The notes: a model not told the origin generated them from the sequence alone. Positions 51,360 to 61,884 are shown, counted from the first letter of the stretch. The stretch is DNA of 64,000 nt from Quillaja saponaria (GCA_029379385.1 CM055609.1:3534001-3598000), one strand, 5' to 3'. Numbers and translations are program-made.

Positions 51360-51948
51360 TTTCTTCTTCAACTATTCAAACTAACCCGAATCCGAGAAGA
51401 ACAATAATCAAATTTATCTGTAACTATCTGTATGTTAATGTGTATGTCTTAAAGGATTACACAGAAATGTAATCAGGCATCCTCTTCTTATAAACTGAAT
51501 GGTGCTGTCTTTTGGTGAAGGAGGGTCACAACGGTCAGCAACCGTTTTTTTAAAAATCCCGCTGTTATTATATGGGATAGACGTCCTAATGGCCCAAACT
51601 CAGGGCCCAGGAAACTTCTTTAGACACGGGCCCACACAAACAATTTCTTAACTGTTTTTTTTTTCCTTATATGCATCAAGAACAAATTACAACTTTAGGA
51701 TTAATTTCTTCTGATTTCCATTAAAAATCTCTGTAAGAAATGCATAACGTAAAAATCTCAAAATCTACAAGAAATGAGGGTATCAGCGACAGACCGTGTC
51801 CGTCTCTGATGCTTAAAAATCTCTTTACACAACAAAAAGTAACGAAACTGATTTCATTGTGTTCTTTTCTCCACCTTAAGTTAGCTGTTTCCTCTGCAAC
51901 TAAAATTTCAGCTCATGCTTGGCATCACTTTTTATTGCTCTGGTAAAT

Positions 51949-52179
51949 TTACCATACAAAAATTGCTAGAAATAGAAAATAGAGGAAAGTAACCAAAGGG
52001 ATGAGTGAGAACCAAATGAGTAATCTAATAGGTGGCTCTGGCTGCATATAGTATGGAAATATCATAGCGGCTAAAGAAATGAGCAATATCATGAGAAACA
52101 CAGCTACAATTTTATTAACACCGTCACCAGGCTCACCGTTACAGCTACCACAAACACAACTACAATTGCAATTAGACAT
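51949..52179 (-). CDS. Small Cys-rich two-transmembrane protein, family B copy 1 (76 aa)
   Basis: Unrecognised family. The N-terminus MSNCNCSCVCGSCNG has five cysteines in 13 residues. It is followed by an acidic/Gly linker and two hydrophobic segments, about 24-43 (IVAVFLMILLISLAAMIFPY) and 52-75 (RLLIWFSLIPLVTFLYFLFL). A PEPP loop joins them and the protein ends FVW. By hand count about 52 of 76 residues match copy 2 at 56293-56523, with the last 30 residues almost unchanged and the N-terminus variable apart from its cysteines. This pattern suggests coding constraint on the membrane part. A TATA box (TATATAAG) lies about 100 bases upstream. The Cys array might bind metal or be palmitoylated; that is speculation. 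Confidence 0.7.
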   Translation of the reverse strand: MSNCNCSCVCGSCNGEPGDGVNKIVAVFLMILLISLAAMIFPYYMQPEPPIRLLIWFSLIPLVTFLYFLFLAIFVW

Positions 52180-53417
52180 TCTAATTTTCCAGACAATAAA
52201 GAAATTCCGACTCTTCTCCTTTTTTTTTGGTATATATATGTATTGGAGATCAGGAGGAAGAATATTGTGAATATGTTTATATATAAGCCTATATAAAACT
52301 CATTAATTAACGGTTTTGTACAAGGAAATTCAGTGGTTAATTAATCGTTAACACTGATAGAATATTTTCAGTTTATAAAGTTACCAGTTTCAGATTAGGT
52401 TCTAAATACAATGTATATACTATTTAACTACACCAAGTTCATTGTATTAGTATTATTAACTGTGATTCTCAAATTCAGACATTTATTATCATTTATCAGG
52501 AGGATTTTGCAATTAAATCTACCCTATAGAAATCAAAATTTTGAACTTGTACAGGATAGCATATATATGGGCTCAATAGAGAGAAAAATAAATAAATTAA
52601 TGTTTGAATGGTTCTCTTTTTATTTTACTGCTTTGGGTTGTATGCTTAGTGGTTGTTTCTGAAATTAGTGATGTGGTATTTGAAGCTTGATATGTTTCAC
52701 AGAACAGTGAGGAAAAGAGTTTTTAGACTTTTTCACTGTATGAAAGATATATGAAGAGAATATCTTAATGAACAAAGTAATTTTTCTCCATTCATATTCT
52801 AATAATTAAAAATTGACTTCAACTTTAAAATTTAACTTTTTTAAATAATTACTTTGTACAAATCAAGGTTCTGTAAAAATAAAATTAACACTGTCATATG
52901 TATGTGTCTAAGAGGATGCAGATACAAGTATAAATGTTGCACAAATCAGTTAACTAGTAAGAATGTTTTCATTTTCACAATTAAATCGACACCAACTGCA
53001 ACCATGGCCGTTGCTAACCACACTTGATTGTTCAAAATCGTTTTGCTACTCGAATCCATATAATATAATAACAAGAACAAAATCAAATCAAGCTTTTTCG
53101 TTAACCAAAACCCTTTCAGATTTTATATTTGCATGAAATGATAGACGCAAGCCAAAAAATTTAAGTAGGACCTGCACCTGCACATAGAAATTGCTTTTCT
53201 TTAACACAAATGACAGAACCCTCATTATAATTCAAAGTCTCAGACTAATATATATTCATTTAAAAATAAACACACTTTGAAATACATGCATAAACACACA
53301 GCAATGATCAACTGCATGGATCATAATATAAAAAAAAATGAAAATAAAAGAGAAGTCCCCCTGATAAAAGGGTTTCACTTTCAATTACATGTTTATATAT
53401 ATATATATAAATTGATA

Positions 53418-53443
53418 TATTTATTTATTTATTTATTTATTTT
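53418..53443. repeat. (TTTA)n microsatellite
   Basis: Perfect ATTT/TTTA tetranucleotide run just downstream of family A copy 2. Confidence 0.8.
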
Positions 53444-53480
53444 TACTAATGCATAAATAATGTGAGGTTGTAGACCAGGG

Positions 53481-53684
53481 TTAATTCCTGGCTAACACGA
53501 CTAGCAGTATCAGAACCACTGCTATCACCACTGGAAACCCAGAAAGTAGTGTTGGAGTAGGAGGTCCGACCTGTCCCATCCTCAACGGACCAAATAACAA
53601 AATCGCCGCCACGATCAGAAAAGCCAGAATTGAGAAAGGCCCGCACACAGTAGCAAAATTATCAATATCTTCAATTCTAGCCAT
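53481..53684 (-). CDS. Small two-transmembrane protein, family A copy 2 (67 aa)
   Basis: Unrecognised family. ATG at 53684 gives MARIEDIDNF, a short charged start, then CGPFSILAFLIVAAILLFGP (first hydrophobic segment, about 14-33). The loop is LRMGQVGPPTP, and LLSGFPVVIAVVLILLVVLA is the second segment (about 45-64), ending ARN. It matches copy 3 at 58.2 kb along its whole length. The putative leader is conserved too: from a (TA)n TATA region at about 53790-53803 both copies read GATTCAAGGCA.TCA.AAAAC then CTAGTAATT. A shorter Cys- and Pro-bounded hairpin of this kind would insert in a membrane with both ends on one side; which membrane is unknown. Confidence 0.72.
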   Translation of the reverse strand: MARIEDIDNFATVCGPFSILAFLIVAAILLFGPLRMGQVGPPTPTLLSGFPVVIAVVLILLVVLARN

Positions 53685-53830
53685 GTTACTGATAATGTGA
53701 AACAAAGCCAAACTAGGAAGAAACTAATGTCGTATGGATCAATTACTAGGTTTTCTGAGTGCCTTGAATCCATGAAACATACACGCCTTATATATATATA
53801 TATGTAGTGTTATTGTTTCTCAAAGAAGTT

Positions 53831-56292
53831 AAAACTTGTGTGAAGAAAAAAACTAGAGGAAAATACGTATATGAGGAAAAAGTAATAAAAAAGATAAACT
53901 TTACTTTTAAAAGAAATAAAATGTGTTATCATATTTTCAGAAGATCAATAAGTTTTATTTTGAAAAAATAAATAAATCTTCCAATTATGTCCTTTTAATT
54001 TGTTATATTACATTTTGTTATTGTTCAATTTTCTCTTATTTATTAACTATATAATACTTAAAGTTAGTTTATTAATGAAGAACACAGTATCATTAACTAA
54101 AAATAAAAATCATACATATACTTTTCAATTTTTTAAGAAAAAATTAAAATTCTTTTATTTCTGTCTAATTTTCTATCACTATATATATGTAAAAGGTATA
54201 ATGTAAAAACTCAAGAAATATGAAGTCTAAAATTAAATAAATAATATAACACAAAAATTTGGTTTTAAAAATTAAAAAACAATGGGCAACATAAACATAA
54301 AAAAAAGAAAGTAAATATTTAGGATATAATTGGGATCAACATATTTAAAGTATGACTTCTGGATCTTCAAAAAATATATGACAAAACTTTTTGATATAAT
54401 TATTACTTTTCCTTCTCTAGAATGACCCCATCTTTAATAAACAGATGCCTTAACTTCTCTTGCAAGGAAATTTTTTGAGGTAAAAAGTTGAAAATTGAGT
54501 GTAAAAGTTGGGTAACATAGTGTGAAACCATTTAACCAGCAAGAACTTGAGGAGTCATGTATAAAGAGAAGACTCGACAAAAAAAATTTCAAAACTTGAT
54601 TAAACTTGTTTTTGTATTAAATACGTTTATGGAAGGTAGGAATGTTCATTTTTTTCTTCAATGTTACACATAAAAGGATCCAAATCCGGTTTGTCGTGTT
54701 TCTGTTTCTAACTTTTGATTTCCAACTGAATTATATTAACTAATTTTTTGCAATATTGGTCTTCTTGGCCGTAATTATTTTTATACACCCTGCAGCTTGC
54801 TTGCTTATTCTAATGCATTAATGGGTTCTGGGTAACATATTTTTCTTTTCTCAAATTACGTACAAGCACATTTTTATCCGTAGGAAACGTTAGGCACAAT
54901 GGGAATGCATGGTTGTTGGAAGCAATGGTGAAAGACTGAAAATGACATGCCTATTTATGCAAGTAATAGTAAGACTACAATATCGTTGTTCTGCCAGTAT
55001 GAAAACTGCCAGATTGAGGTGCCGAAGTTGGACCAAGTCACCAAGACAACATTTTTATGCAGATGAGGTACTTGCACCTGCAGGGTATAATATACTATAT
55101 CCTAGCCATGTAATGAAGTGGAGCCCCAATATGGAATAAGAATTAGGTGGAATGAAGTCAGTTTTGCTTTTAAGCCATTTTTAGTTGTTCAGTTACAGTA
55201 TCATGAAATCTCACGCTCAAGTTTCATATGTGGTTATATGTGATCCTTTTTGTGAGTTGTATTTGACTTTGTGCTTTATAATTGTGATGATATTGATGAG
55301 TTGAGATAAAAAATTTCATTAATTTATCAGTGACTTCTGTGAATTGTTATAGGTTGTCCTTTATATTTATATATTGTAAATATTAAGTACGAACTCAATT
55401 TTTATTGTTTCTTTACCTACAACATGACAATGGATCGACTTGGTCCAACATGACTTGCAAGTGTCCCAATCTGAGTCTAACAAGACCTATACAAGCCATA
55501 AATGATTCGATACAAAGTAGACAAAATTCAATTCATCATCTTAAGATTAACTTGCATTTATAATATTTAGTCTTCTATATGTTTTTTTTGGACATTTGCA
55601 AATCAATCTACCCAGTCTATTCCACACAAATCTAAAAGGATCATAATCCAATACAGGTTTAATGCCATTGGCTAATCACTTAGCCAAGAAAATGAAAAAA
55701 ACAATTGGATAGACCTACCAATCTGACTTGATTGATCCAATTATCATCCCTAATAATTTAAGAATTCAAGTTTTTTCTACCTCATACTTGATCAATGACC
55801 TTTTGAATTTTCTAAGAAGACTTTTTAGATTTAAATATACTTAAAAGGATCAACACCTCCAGTAGTTTCTATTAATTGAATTAAAATATACAATCTTTCC
55901 CTACCTTGCATCTCCTTTAGAATTTGCAGTTCAGAAAAAAAATTCAACCATTGCATTCAATCATTTATATATACTTATTTGTAAGTATTTACTCATTAGT
56001 GTGTTGAATATACGGTTCATTTGGGTACTTTGATTAAAAAGAAAAAAAGGGAAGTGAAAATAGAGTTGGAGAAAAACTGGGGAATCTGTTTTTCTCAGTA
56101 AAATGAATATGAAACTGATTAGTGATTAGTAATTAAAAGAACAAAATCACTACATTAAGATTAATATTTTCCATTTCCATCATCAAGTAAAAGGATCTCA
56201 AAATACTTAATAACATAAGGGAACTGATTTTCTTTGTCTTTCTTTTCTACTAATACAATATGTCATGACAGCTTGTTATGGCTGTCCTAGAT
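53831..56292. other. Spacer between the two duplicated units
   Basis: AT-rich. A moderately GC-richer stretch at 54880-55180 is open in two frames but matches no family I can name, so it is not called. One copy of the dispersed 100-130 bp repeat lies at 55450-55581. Confidence 0.45.
55450..55581. repeat. Dispersed 100-130 bp repeat, copy 1
   Basis: Starts ACTTGCAAGTGTCCCAATC and runs through ACAAAGTAGACAAAATTCAA to TTTAGTCTTCTATATG. Two more copies lie head-to-tail at 57384-57610. Confidence 0.85.
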
Positions 56293-56523
56293 TTACCATA
56301 CAAAAACTGCTAGAAATAGCGAATAGAGGAAGGTAACTAGAGGGATGAGTGAGAACCAAATGAGTAATTTTACAGGAGGCTCTGGTTCCATGTGATATGG
56401 AAATATAACAACTGCTGATGAAATTAGCAATGTCAAGAGAAGCACTGTCACAATTGTATTATCACCGCGATTAGTCTCACCATTACAACAAATACAACCG
56501 CAATTGCATTTGCAATTTGCCAT
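56293..56523 (-). CDS. Small Cys-rich two-transmembrane protein, family B copy 2 (76 aa)
   Basis: Paralogue of the protein at 51949-52179, identical in length. The N-terminus MANCKCNCGCICCNG has six cysteines. The linker is ETNRGDN. The first hydrophobic segment is about 24-43 (IVTVLLLTLLISSAVVIFPY). The loop HMEPEPPVK leads to the near-invariant second segment LLIWFSLIPLVTFLYSLFLA, ending FVW. Substitutions in the C-terminal half are conservative (I/V, R/K, Q/E), as expected for a protein under selection. The (TA)n at about 56600-56615 upstream may serve as a TATA region. Function unknown. Confidence 0.7.
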   Translation of the reverse strand: MANCKCNCGCICCNGETNRGDNTIVTVLLLTLLISSAVVIFPYHMEPEPPVKLLIWFSLIPLVTFLYSLFLAVFVW

Positions 56524-57383
56524 TCTAATTTTTCAAGAAATGCGAGTGCTCTAAATTTTTTATTTTTTTTTGGTATATCCGAAAGGAGAAGAATGTGAAT
56601 ATGTTATATATATTTTAAAAAAAAAAATCATTAATGGGTTTGTATGGAAGATAAATAGAACATGAACATGGAAATTCAATGGTTAATTAACAGAGATGGA
56701 ATATTTTCCGTTTGTTGAGTTACCAATTGTAGATTTGGTTCTAAATACAATGTATACTCCACCAAGTTCATTGTATTAATATTATTAATTGTGATTCTCA
56801 AAATCAGACATTATTTTTATCATTTATAAGGGTAGGATTTGGCAATTGAAACTACCCCTTTATAGAAATCAAAATTTTGAAATTAGATAACAAAATTAAA
56901 ATTGATAATTTTAAACTTTAAGATATTATTAACTGTCATCTGCTAAATTTTTTTTTTATAAGAAGATGGGCAGCTGGATAAGCACCTATGCAAATACGAC
57001 CCAATACAATCTGGTACTTATAAGCCTATGACTAGTATAGTGTATTAATCTCCCAAACCTGCACTAAGATCTATCTGTTCCTTGCAAATATATACAACCA
57101 AATCCGACACTGTGGAAATCATAATTACTATAATTTATTTATTTATTACTTTCCTAATTAATTTTCCAATAAGAATTCAGTGTACTAGGTTACTTTTAAA
57201 CAACAAAACCTTATACATATTTAAATCAATCAATTTAATTTTACGATATAACACACAAACATATAAATAGAAAATAAAGTGCTCGATTACGATTCTTTTT
57301 AACATTAAAATATGTATGTTTTTTGTGAGTGAATGGAGTCAATAACATACATATTTTCTATTCATGCAAATAGATATTTAGTC

Positions 57384-57610
57384 ATAACAAGACCCGTACA
57401 AGCCATAAGTGATTCTATACAAAGTAGACAAAATTCAATTCATCATCTTAAGATTAACTTGCATTTATAATATTTAGTCTTCTATATGACTTGCAAGTGT
57501 CCCAATCCGAGTCTAACAAGACCCGTACAAGCCATAAGTGATTCTATACAAAGTAGACAAAATTCAATTCATAATCTTAAGATTAACTGCATTTATAATA
57601 TTTAGTCTTG
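57384..57610. repeat. Dispersed repeat, copies 2 and 3 in tandem
   Basis: Copy 2 (57384-57487) and copy 3 (57488-57610) are nearly identical over AACAAGACCCGTACAAGCCA to TAATATTTAGTCTT. They match the copy at 55450-55581 with a few changes. No terminal inverted repeats or coding capacity. Confidence 0.88.
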
Positions 57611-58153
57611 TAGGGAACTTTGTTTTCCACACATAAACCATGGCTGCCGCTTTTGTTCAAAATCAATTTTCTACTCGATACATAATAACAGGAACAAACT
57701 CAAATCAACATAAACTCCGTTCACCAAACCTCTTCCAAATTTTCTATTTGCATGAAATGATAAACGAATCCAGATCTCATGTTTCTTTGGAACAAGAAAA
57801 GGTTCTTTTCGAATTTCTCTTTTCAAAGACTAGTTTTTTTTGCGTAAAACTCTTAGAGGAATAAAAACTTCTCACGTTAATTTCTTAAAGAAGAGAAATA
57901 TGAGAGGATCCAAAACCGATGATTGACAGACGCAAGCACAAAAATTTGCATAAAGGACCATAGATCATTGTTTTTCTTCTTCAATGATTTCAACCATGAC
58001 TATATTGCAGACAACATTGACCAACTACATAGATCATAATTTTAAAAAATAAATAAAAGGGTTACAATTACATGGTGGATACATAAACATTATTAACATA
58101 CACCATATTTTTATTTCACAAACAATATTTTTTTAATACTGCATGTCCGAATA

Positions 58154-58387
58154 CTAAAAGAAAATGGGTGGTTGTTGACCTGGTCTCCTGGATAACAATA
58201 TTAGCAGTAACAGAATCACTGCTAAGACCACCGGAAACAACCAAAGTATTTCTTGAGTAGGAGGTCGGACAGGTCCCATGAACAACGGAAAAAAGAACAG
58301 AATCGCTGCCACTATCATGAAAGCCAGAATCGAAAACGGACCGCCAACACGACGTCGAAAATTGTCAATGTCTTCAATCCTCTCCAT
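58154..58387 (-). CDS. Small two-transmembrane protein, family A copy 3 (77 aa)
   Basis: Unrecognised family; the longest copy. ATG at 58387 gives MERIEDIDNFRRRVGGPFSI. The first hydrophobic segment is about 19-36 (ILAFMIVAAILFFFPL). The loop is MGPVRPPTQE, and the second segment is about 46-64 (LWLFPVVLAVILLLLILL). A basic Pro/Gln tail RRPGQQPPIFF is absent from the other copies. The polar start MxRIEDIDNF is shared with copy 2. A strong TATA region of TA repeats lies at 58506-58529. The gene diverges from L1L/NF-YB6, with 559 bases between the two start codons, so the two promoters may overlap. Confidence 0.72.
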   Translation of the reverse strand: MERIEDIDNFRRRVGGPFSILAFMIVAAILFFFPLFMGPVRPPTQEILWLFPVVLAVILLLLILLSRRPGQQPPIFF

Positions 58388-58946
58388 ATAGTATACTGAT
58401 CGATCTCCAACGAAAACAAAACCAAATGTACAAAACAAAGAGATGACTAACGTACTTAATTACTAGGTTTTGTGAATGCCTTGAATCTATGAGACAAACA
58501 CGGCCTATATATATATATATATATATATACTATTAGAGGGTGTGTGCATTGCAATGTGTCGTTTTGGACAAAAAGACTCGCCGCTACACGCAAGTCGCAA
58601 CGTTTGGCAATTTTGAAATCTCCGATGATGTTGTTTAATTTAACCCTAACAGCGCTAACAATTTAGAGGGGGTAATGTTTGTCTGCGGGTAGAAGCATCG
58701 TTATATGATATGTCATGTGTGTGATTAAGTGGGGTCCGGTTATGAACCGTAAGGGGATGTTTGGTTGGTTTTGTACAATACCGGGACTGACCATTGATCA
58801 AAGCTGGGTTTCTTGTTTATATCGCCTTGTGCTGACACGTGGCCTGCAATTTTGATTACTATAAATTTTGTCATTTGCCAAGTAATTGCTATTCACTAGC
58901 TAGTTTAATTTTCTTCAAACTCTTCTCAGATCATTTTTAGAGAGAG
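58388..58946. promoter_or_regulatory. Divergent promoter of family A copy 3 and L1L
   Basis: A (TA)n TATA region at 58506-58529 serves the minus-strand gene. On the plus strand GACACGTGGC (58834-58843, a G-box/ABRE-type site) is followed by ACTATAAATTTTG (58858-58870), a TATA box about 80 bases before the L1L start. The middle (58550-58760) is less AT-rich. Confidence 0.6.
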
Positions 58947-60879
58947 ATGGAAAGTGGTGGCTTTCATGGTTTTAGGAAGGTCCCTAACACAAACTCAGGT
59001 AAATTAAAGAAAAAACAAATAGTTTGCTCTTTTATTAGTGTATATATATATGTTTTTCTGATCAGCAAGAAATTATAGGTTTTATTTATTTTTCTCAGAA
59101 GGTTTTGATAAGTGAGGATGGGTTTTTTTTTTCTTTCTCTTGATAAAAAATCAAACCTTTCTTTTCTTCCATTCATGATTAAAGACAAGAGGGTATTTTT
59201 GTATGAGAATGTAGTACTCATTATATTTCCAGTCATTTCAATTCGTTGCATGTAATTTTCCAGGAAAAGAAATGAAGAAAAACTAAAACAATAGGGTAGT
59301 CTATCTCTTTTAGTATTTTCGGTGTTGTTTTGATGATCTGATTAATCAGTCATTGCAAGATTAGATTCTAGCTCTTTCAGAGTGTATCTCACCGATGACT
59401 CCGGTTCCTTTGGAAATATATTTAAGTCCACTCGAGTCTCTGTGATCTGATCTTCTGGTTCCTCTTCCCTCTTCATTTTTTTTTCATTTTGCAGCAGAAC
59501 ATTTTGCTAGATTAATGGCTTCACTGAAACCGTCAGCTAAGCTATTGGGTTTAGTGAAGAAAATGATAATGAAAAGGAAATGGGTGACGAAATTTTGAAT
59601 TGAGATTATGTGCGTTAAGAACATTTTGGGGATTGATTAACAAGTGGCAAGCATGCATGCATGCATTTTATGGCCCCACTACAACATGTGGCATCCATGC
59701 AATTACAGCATCCATCATGAGGACTACAATGGCATCTGTCTCCCACACTCCCCCTCCATTATCATGGTTTTTTCTGCTTCTTTGTCAATTACTTTTTCTC
59801 TTCATTTCCTCAAACCTGCATTTTATGCTTTATTCGAATTTGTTTAAGAGATTAGAGGCTAGCTGAAACCATTTTCAGATCATATTCGTTTTCTTGTGTA
59901 AATTGTTAAAACATGTCTATGTTTTTCAATTTTTTATTGTTTTGTTCCTGGTTTTTTCTAGAGGCTTGGACCACCGTGTTGGTCAGTTTCAGAGCTATTT
60001 TCCACGTCCCAAAGTACATGCTGCCAAAAACCATAAAATGGACCGTTTTTCTTTGTTTGTCCTTTTCTGTTCAATTTTCTTCAGACTTTTCTTTAACTTT
60101 TGTACTGGCCCTCACATGGTTTCTCACTATCAAGCCACGTAAGCTTATTGTGGGCCTCACTATTCCTAGTAAAAGTCTTCTTAAACATAGTTGATTTTCT
60201 CACAGGGTTGAAACTAACAGACATGAAAATGAGAGTCCAGGCAGCAGCTCAGATGAAACAAAGCCAACACCACCACCAACAACAACAGCAACAACCACCA
60301 CCACCACTCAACCACCACAGACGATGAGTGCACCGTCCGGGAGCAAGACCGGTTCATGCCGATCGCCAATGTTATCCGAATAATGCGCAAGATTCTACCT
60401 CCACATGCCAAAATCTCAGACGATGCTAAAGAAACAATTCAAGAATGTGTGTCTGAATACATCAGTTTCATAACTGGTGAAGCCAATGAACGTTGCCAAC
60501 GTGAGCAACGAAAGACAATCACGGCTGAGGATGTTTTGTGGGCCATGAGTAAGCTTGGTTTTGATGATTACATTGAACCTTTGACAATGTATCTTCACCG
60601 TTACCGTGAGATGGAAGGTGATCGTGGATGGATCCTCCATCAGAGGTGAAACACTTGGGAAGAGAACGGTTGAGTATGGGACACCAACGTTGGGTCCGCC
60701 ACCGCAAGTTACTGGGTTTGGACCAGCAGTTTCACATTGGCCACCTTCCTAATGGTTTTTTTGGTGCGGCTGCAGCTATGGGTGGGTACATGAGGGATGG
60801 TGCACACGCACCAGCCAATGCAAGTTCGTCGCAGGGTGGTTTTACTAATGCTGATCAACCAAATGGTCAGTACAAATGA
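58947..60879 (+). CDS. NFYB6: LEC1-LIKE (NF-YB6/L1L) embryo transcription factor subunit, frameshifted as assembled
   Basis: Two exons. Exon 1 (58947-58998) gives [17 protein letters not shown], the L1L-specific start. Exon 2 begins at 60206 with [10 protein letters not shown], a Gln/His/Pro-rich stretch and then the histone fold. The fold runs [60 protein letters not shown] and [13 protein letters not shown]. It has the LEC1-class Asp and the REQDRFMP start, so L1L rather than LEC1. L1L is an NF-Y B subunit for embryo and seed-filling genes. Three +1 shifts are needed to read the gene: between 60257 and 60320, at 60629 and at 60747. Between them the expected text is intact ([18 protein letters not shown], then [18 protein letters not shown] to the stop, ..NGQYK). 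An alternative acceptor near 60263 could avoid the first shift but would lose GLKL and looks weak. Confidence 0.85.
59652..59665. promoter_or_regulatory. Overlapping RY (CATGCATG) elements in L1L intron 1
   Basis: GCATGCATGCATGCA contains CATGCATG at 59652-59659 and 59656-59663 plus a further CATGCA. RY boxes are bound by the B3 factors ABI3, FUS3 and LEC2. L1L is known to act in the same seed network, so an intronic control site is plausible. Confidence 0.5.
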
Positions 60880-61884
60880 CCAAAAATGACCCACTTATTT
60901 ATCAGAAGTAACTCTTAACTGTGAGGTTAATTTGGTCCTAATTTGAATGCTATGTAATGGAAGAACATGTTTAGTTTAATTTAGTTATGTTTCTTTAAAT
61001 TAAATCAGGACTTTATGATCTAATGTCTTGATGCTGTTTTCAGCTTTTGCAATTTAATCAAAGCATTTGCTTTCTTCAAATAAGTTTTTTGGGTTTTTTT
61101 TTTAACGATGTCGAAAAAGACATTTATTATAATAGCAGTAAATATAATTTTTCCTAGTTGAATAACTCATTAATTATATAAAATTGAGATTATAATATAT
61201 AATTGCAATAAATGCTAAAACAAATCATTTATTATCTTAATATGTGCCATTCATAAAAATCATTGATTACTTTTGGACACGGAGTTTAGAAGGTTGACCC
61301 ATTTAAAAATGAGGTGTATAAAAAAATCATTTTTTGTCAATACATTTGAGCCTTTTTCAGGTTGATGTTCTAGCCATATCTGAAAACATAGGAAAAAAAA
61401 CAGGAAAGAGAAAAAAACATGTTGATTATTATAGCAGACGACCAAAATAGGAAAAATAGAGAAACTGGCGTCCAAACCTTGAAAAACATCGTGACTAGAT
61501 TTTCATTCAGGTCTATCCGCAATATTGAAATTACGATAGTTTATCCAGCGTAGTTTGATAAACAAACCACTGAACAGAAATGCCAAAGATCCATTATGTC
61601 ACGAAGGTCCTTAATTTCTTCATGCAAGACGCAATGACCTTATGGGGAACCAGTTACAAGATGAAGCATTAGCCTACATGGTACCTTCGCTTAACAGACC
61701 ACATTGAAATGCAAAAAAGCTAATTCTGCTATCAGATATGGAGAATGCATATGTGAAACTCTAACTTATAAATTTCAGTATATTGCTTTTCCAAGAGTAT
61801 ATTGTGTCCTAAAAATAGGTTTCACTAGCAAAGCAAAGGTTAAACAGTGCCACAGCAACGTTTTAGGCCAGTAACTTCTAACTA
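60880..61884. other. Intergenic region between L1L and TRM10 3' ends
   Basis: About 1 kb, AT-rich to 61300 and then mixed. The convergent 3' UTRs of the two genes probably occupy the ends. No other gene seen. Confidence 0.5.

Larger units (their letters stand above)
51949..53830. repeat. Segmental tandem duplication, unit 1 (B1-A2)
   Basis: This block is repeated at about 56293-58530. Besides the two genes, the non-coding DNA matches. The B upstream regions at 52290-52500 and 56660-56830 share the TTCTAAATACAATGTATA block and the CACCAAGTTCATTGTATTA block. The 52990-53160 stretch matches 57635-57770 (ATGGC.G followed by TTGTTCAAAATC). Offsets are about 4.3 kb at the B genes and 4.7 kb at the A genes, so indels have accumulated. 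Confidence 0.8.
56293..58530. repeat. Segmental tandem duplication, unit 2 (B2-A3)
   Basis: Second copy of the B-A unit described at 51949-53830. It keeps gene order, strand, promoter regions and the non-coding block at 57635-57770, and includes extra copies of the 100-130 bp repeat. Confidence 0.8.

Noticed and set aside
54880..55180. GC-richer stretch open in two frames, faintly like a P450 C-terminal end (DEVLAPAGYNILYP..)
   Set aside because: Key P450 features (heme Cys region, GRM) are missing and no flanking exons are found; too little to name.
57640..57864. 74-codon open frame starting MAAAFVQNQF between family B copy 2 and family A copy 3
   Set aside because: The matching position in the first unit (about 53005) is interrupted by an early stop, so the frame is not conserved; treated as duplicated non-coding DNA.
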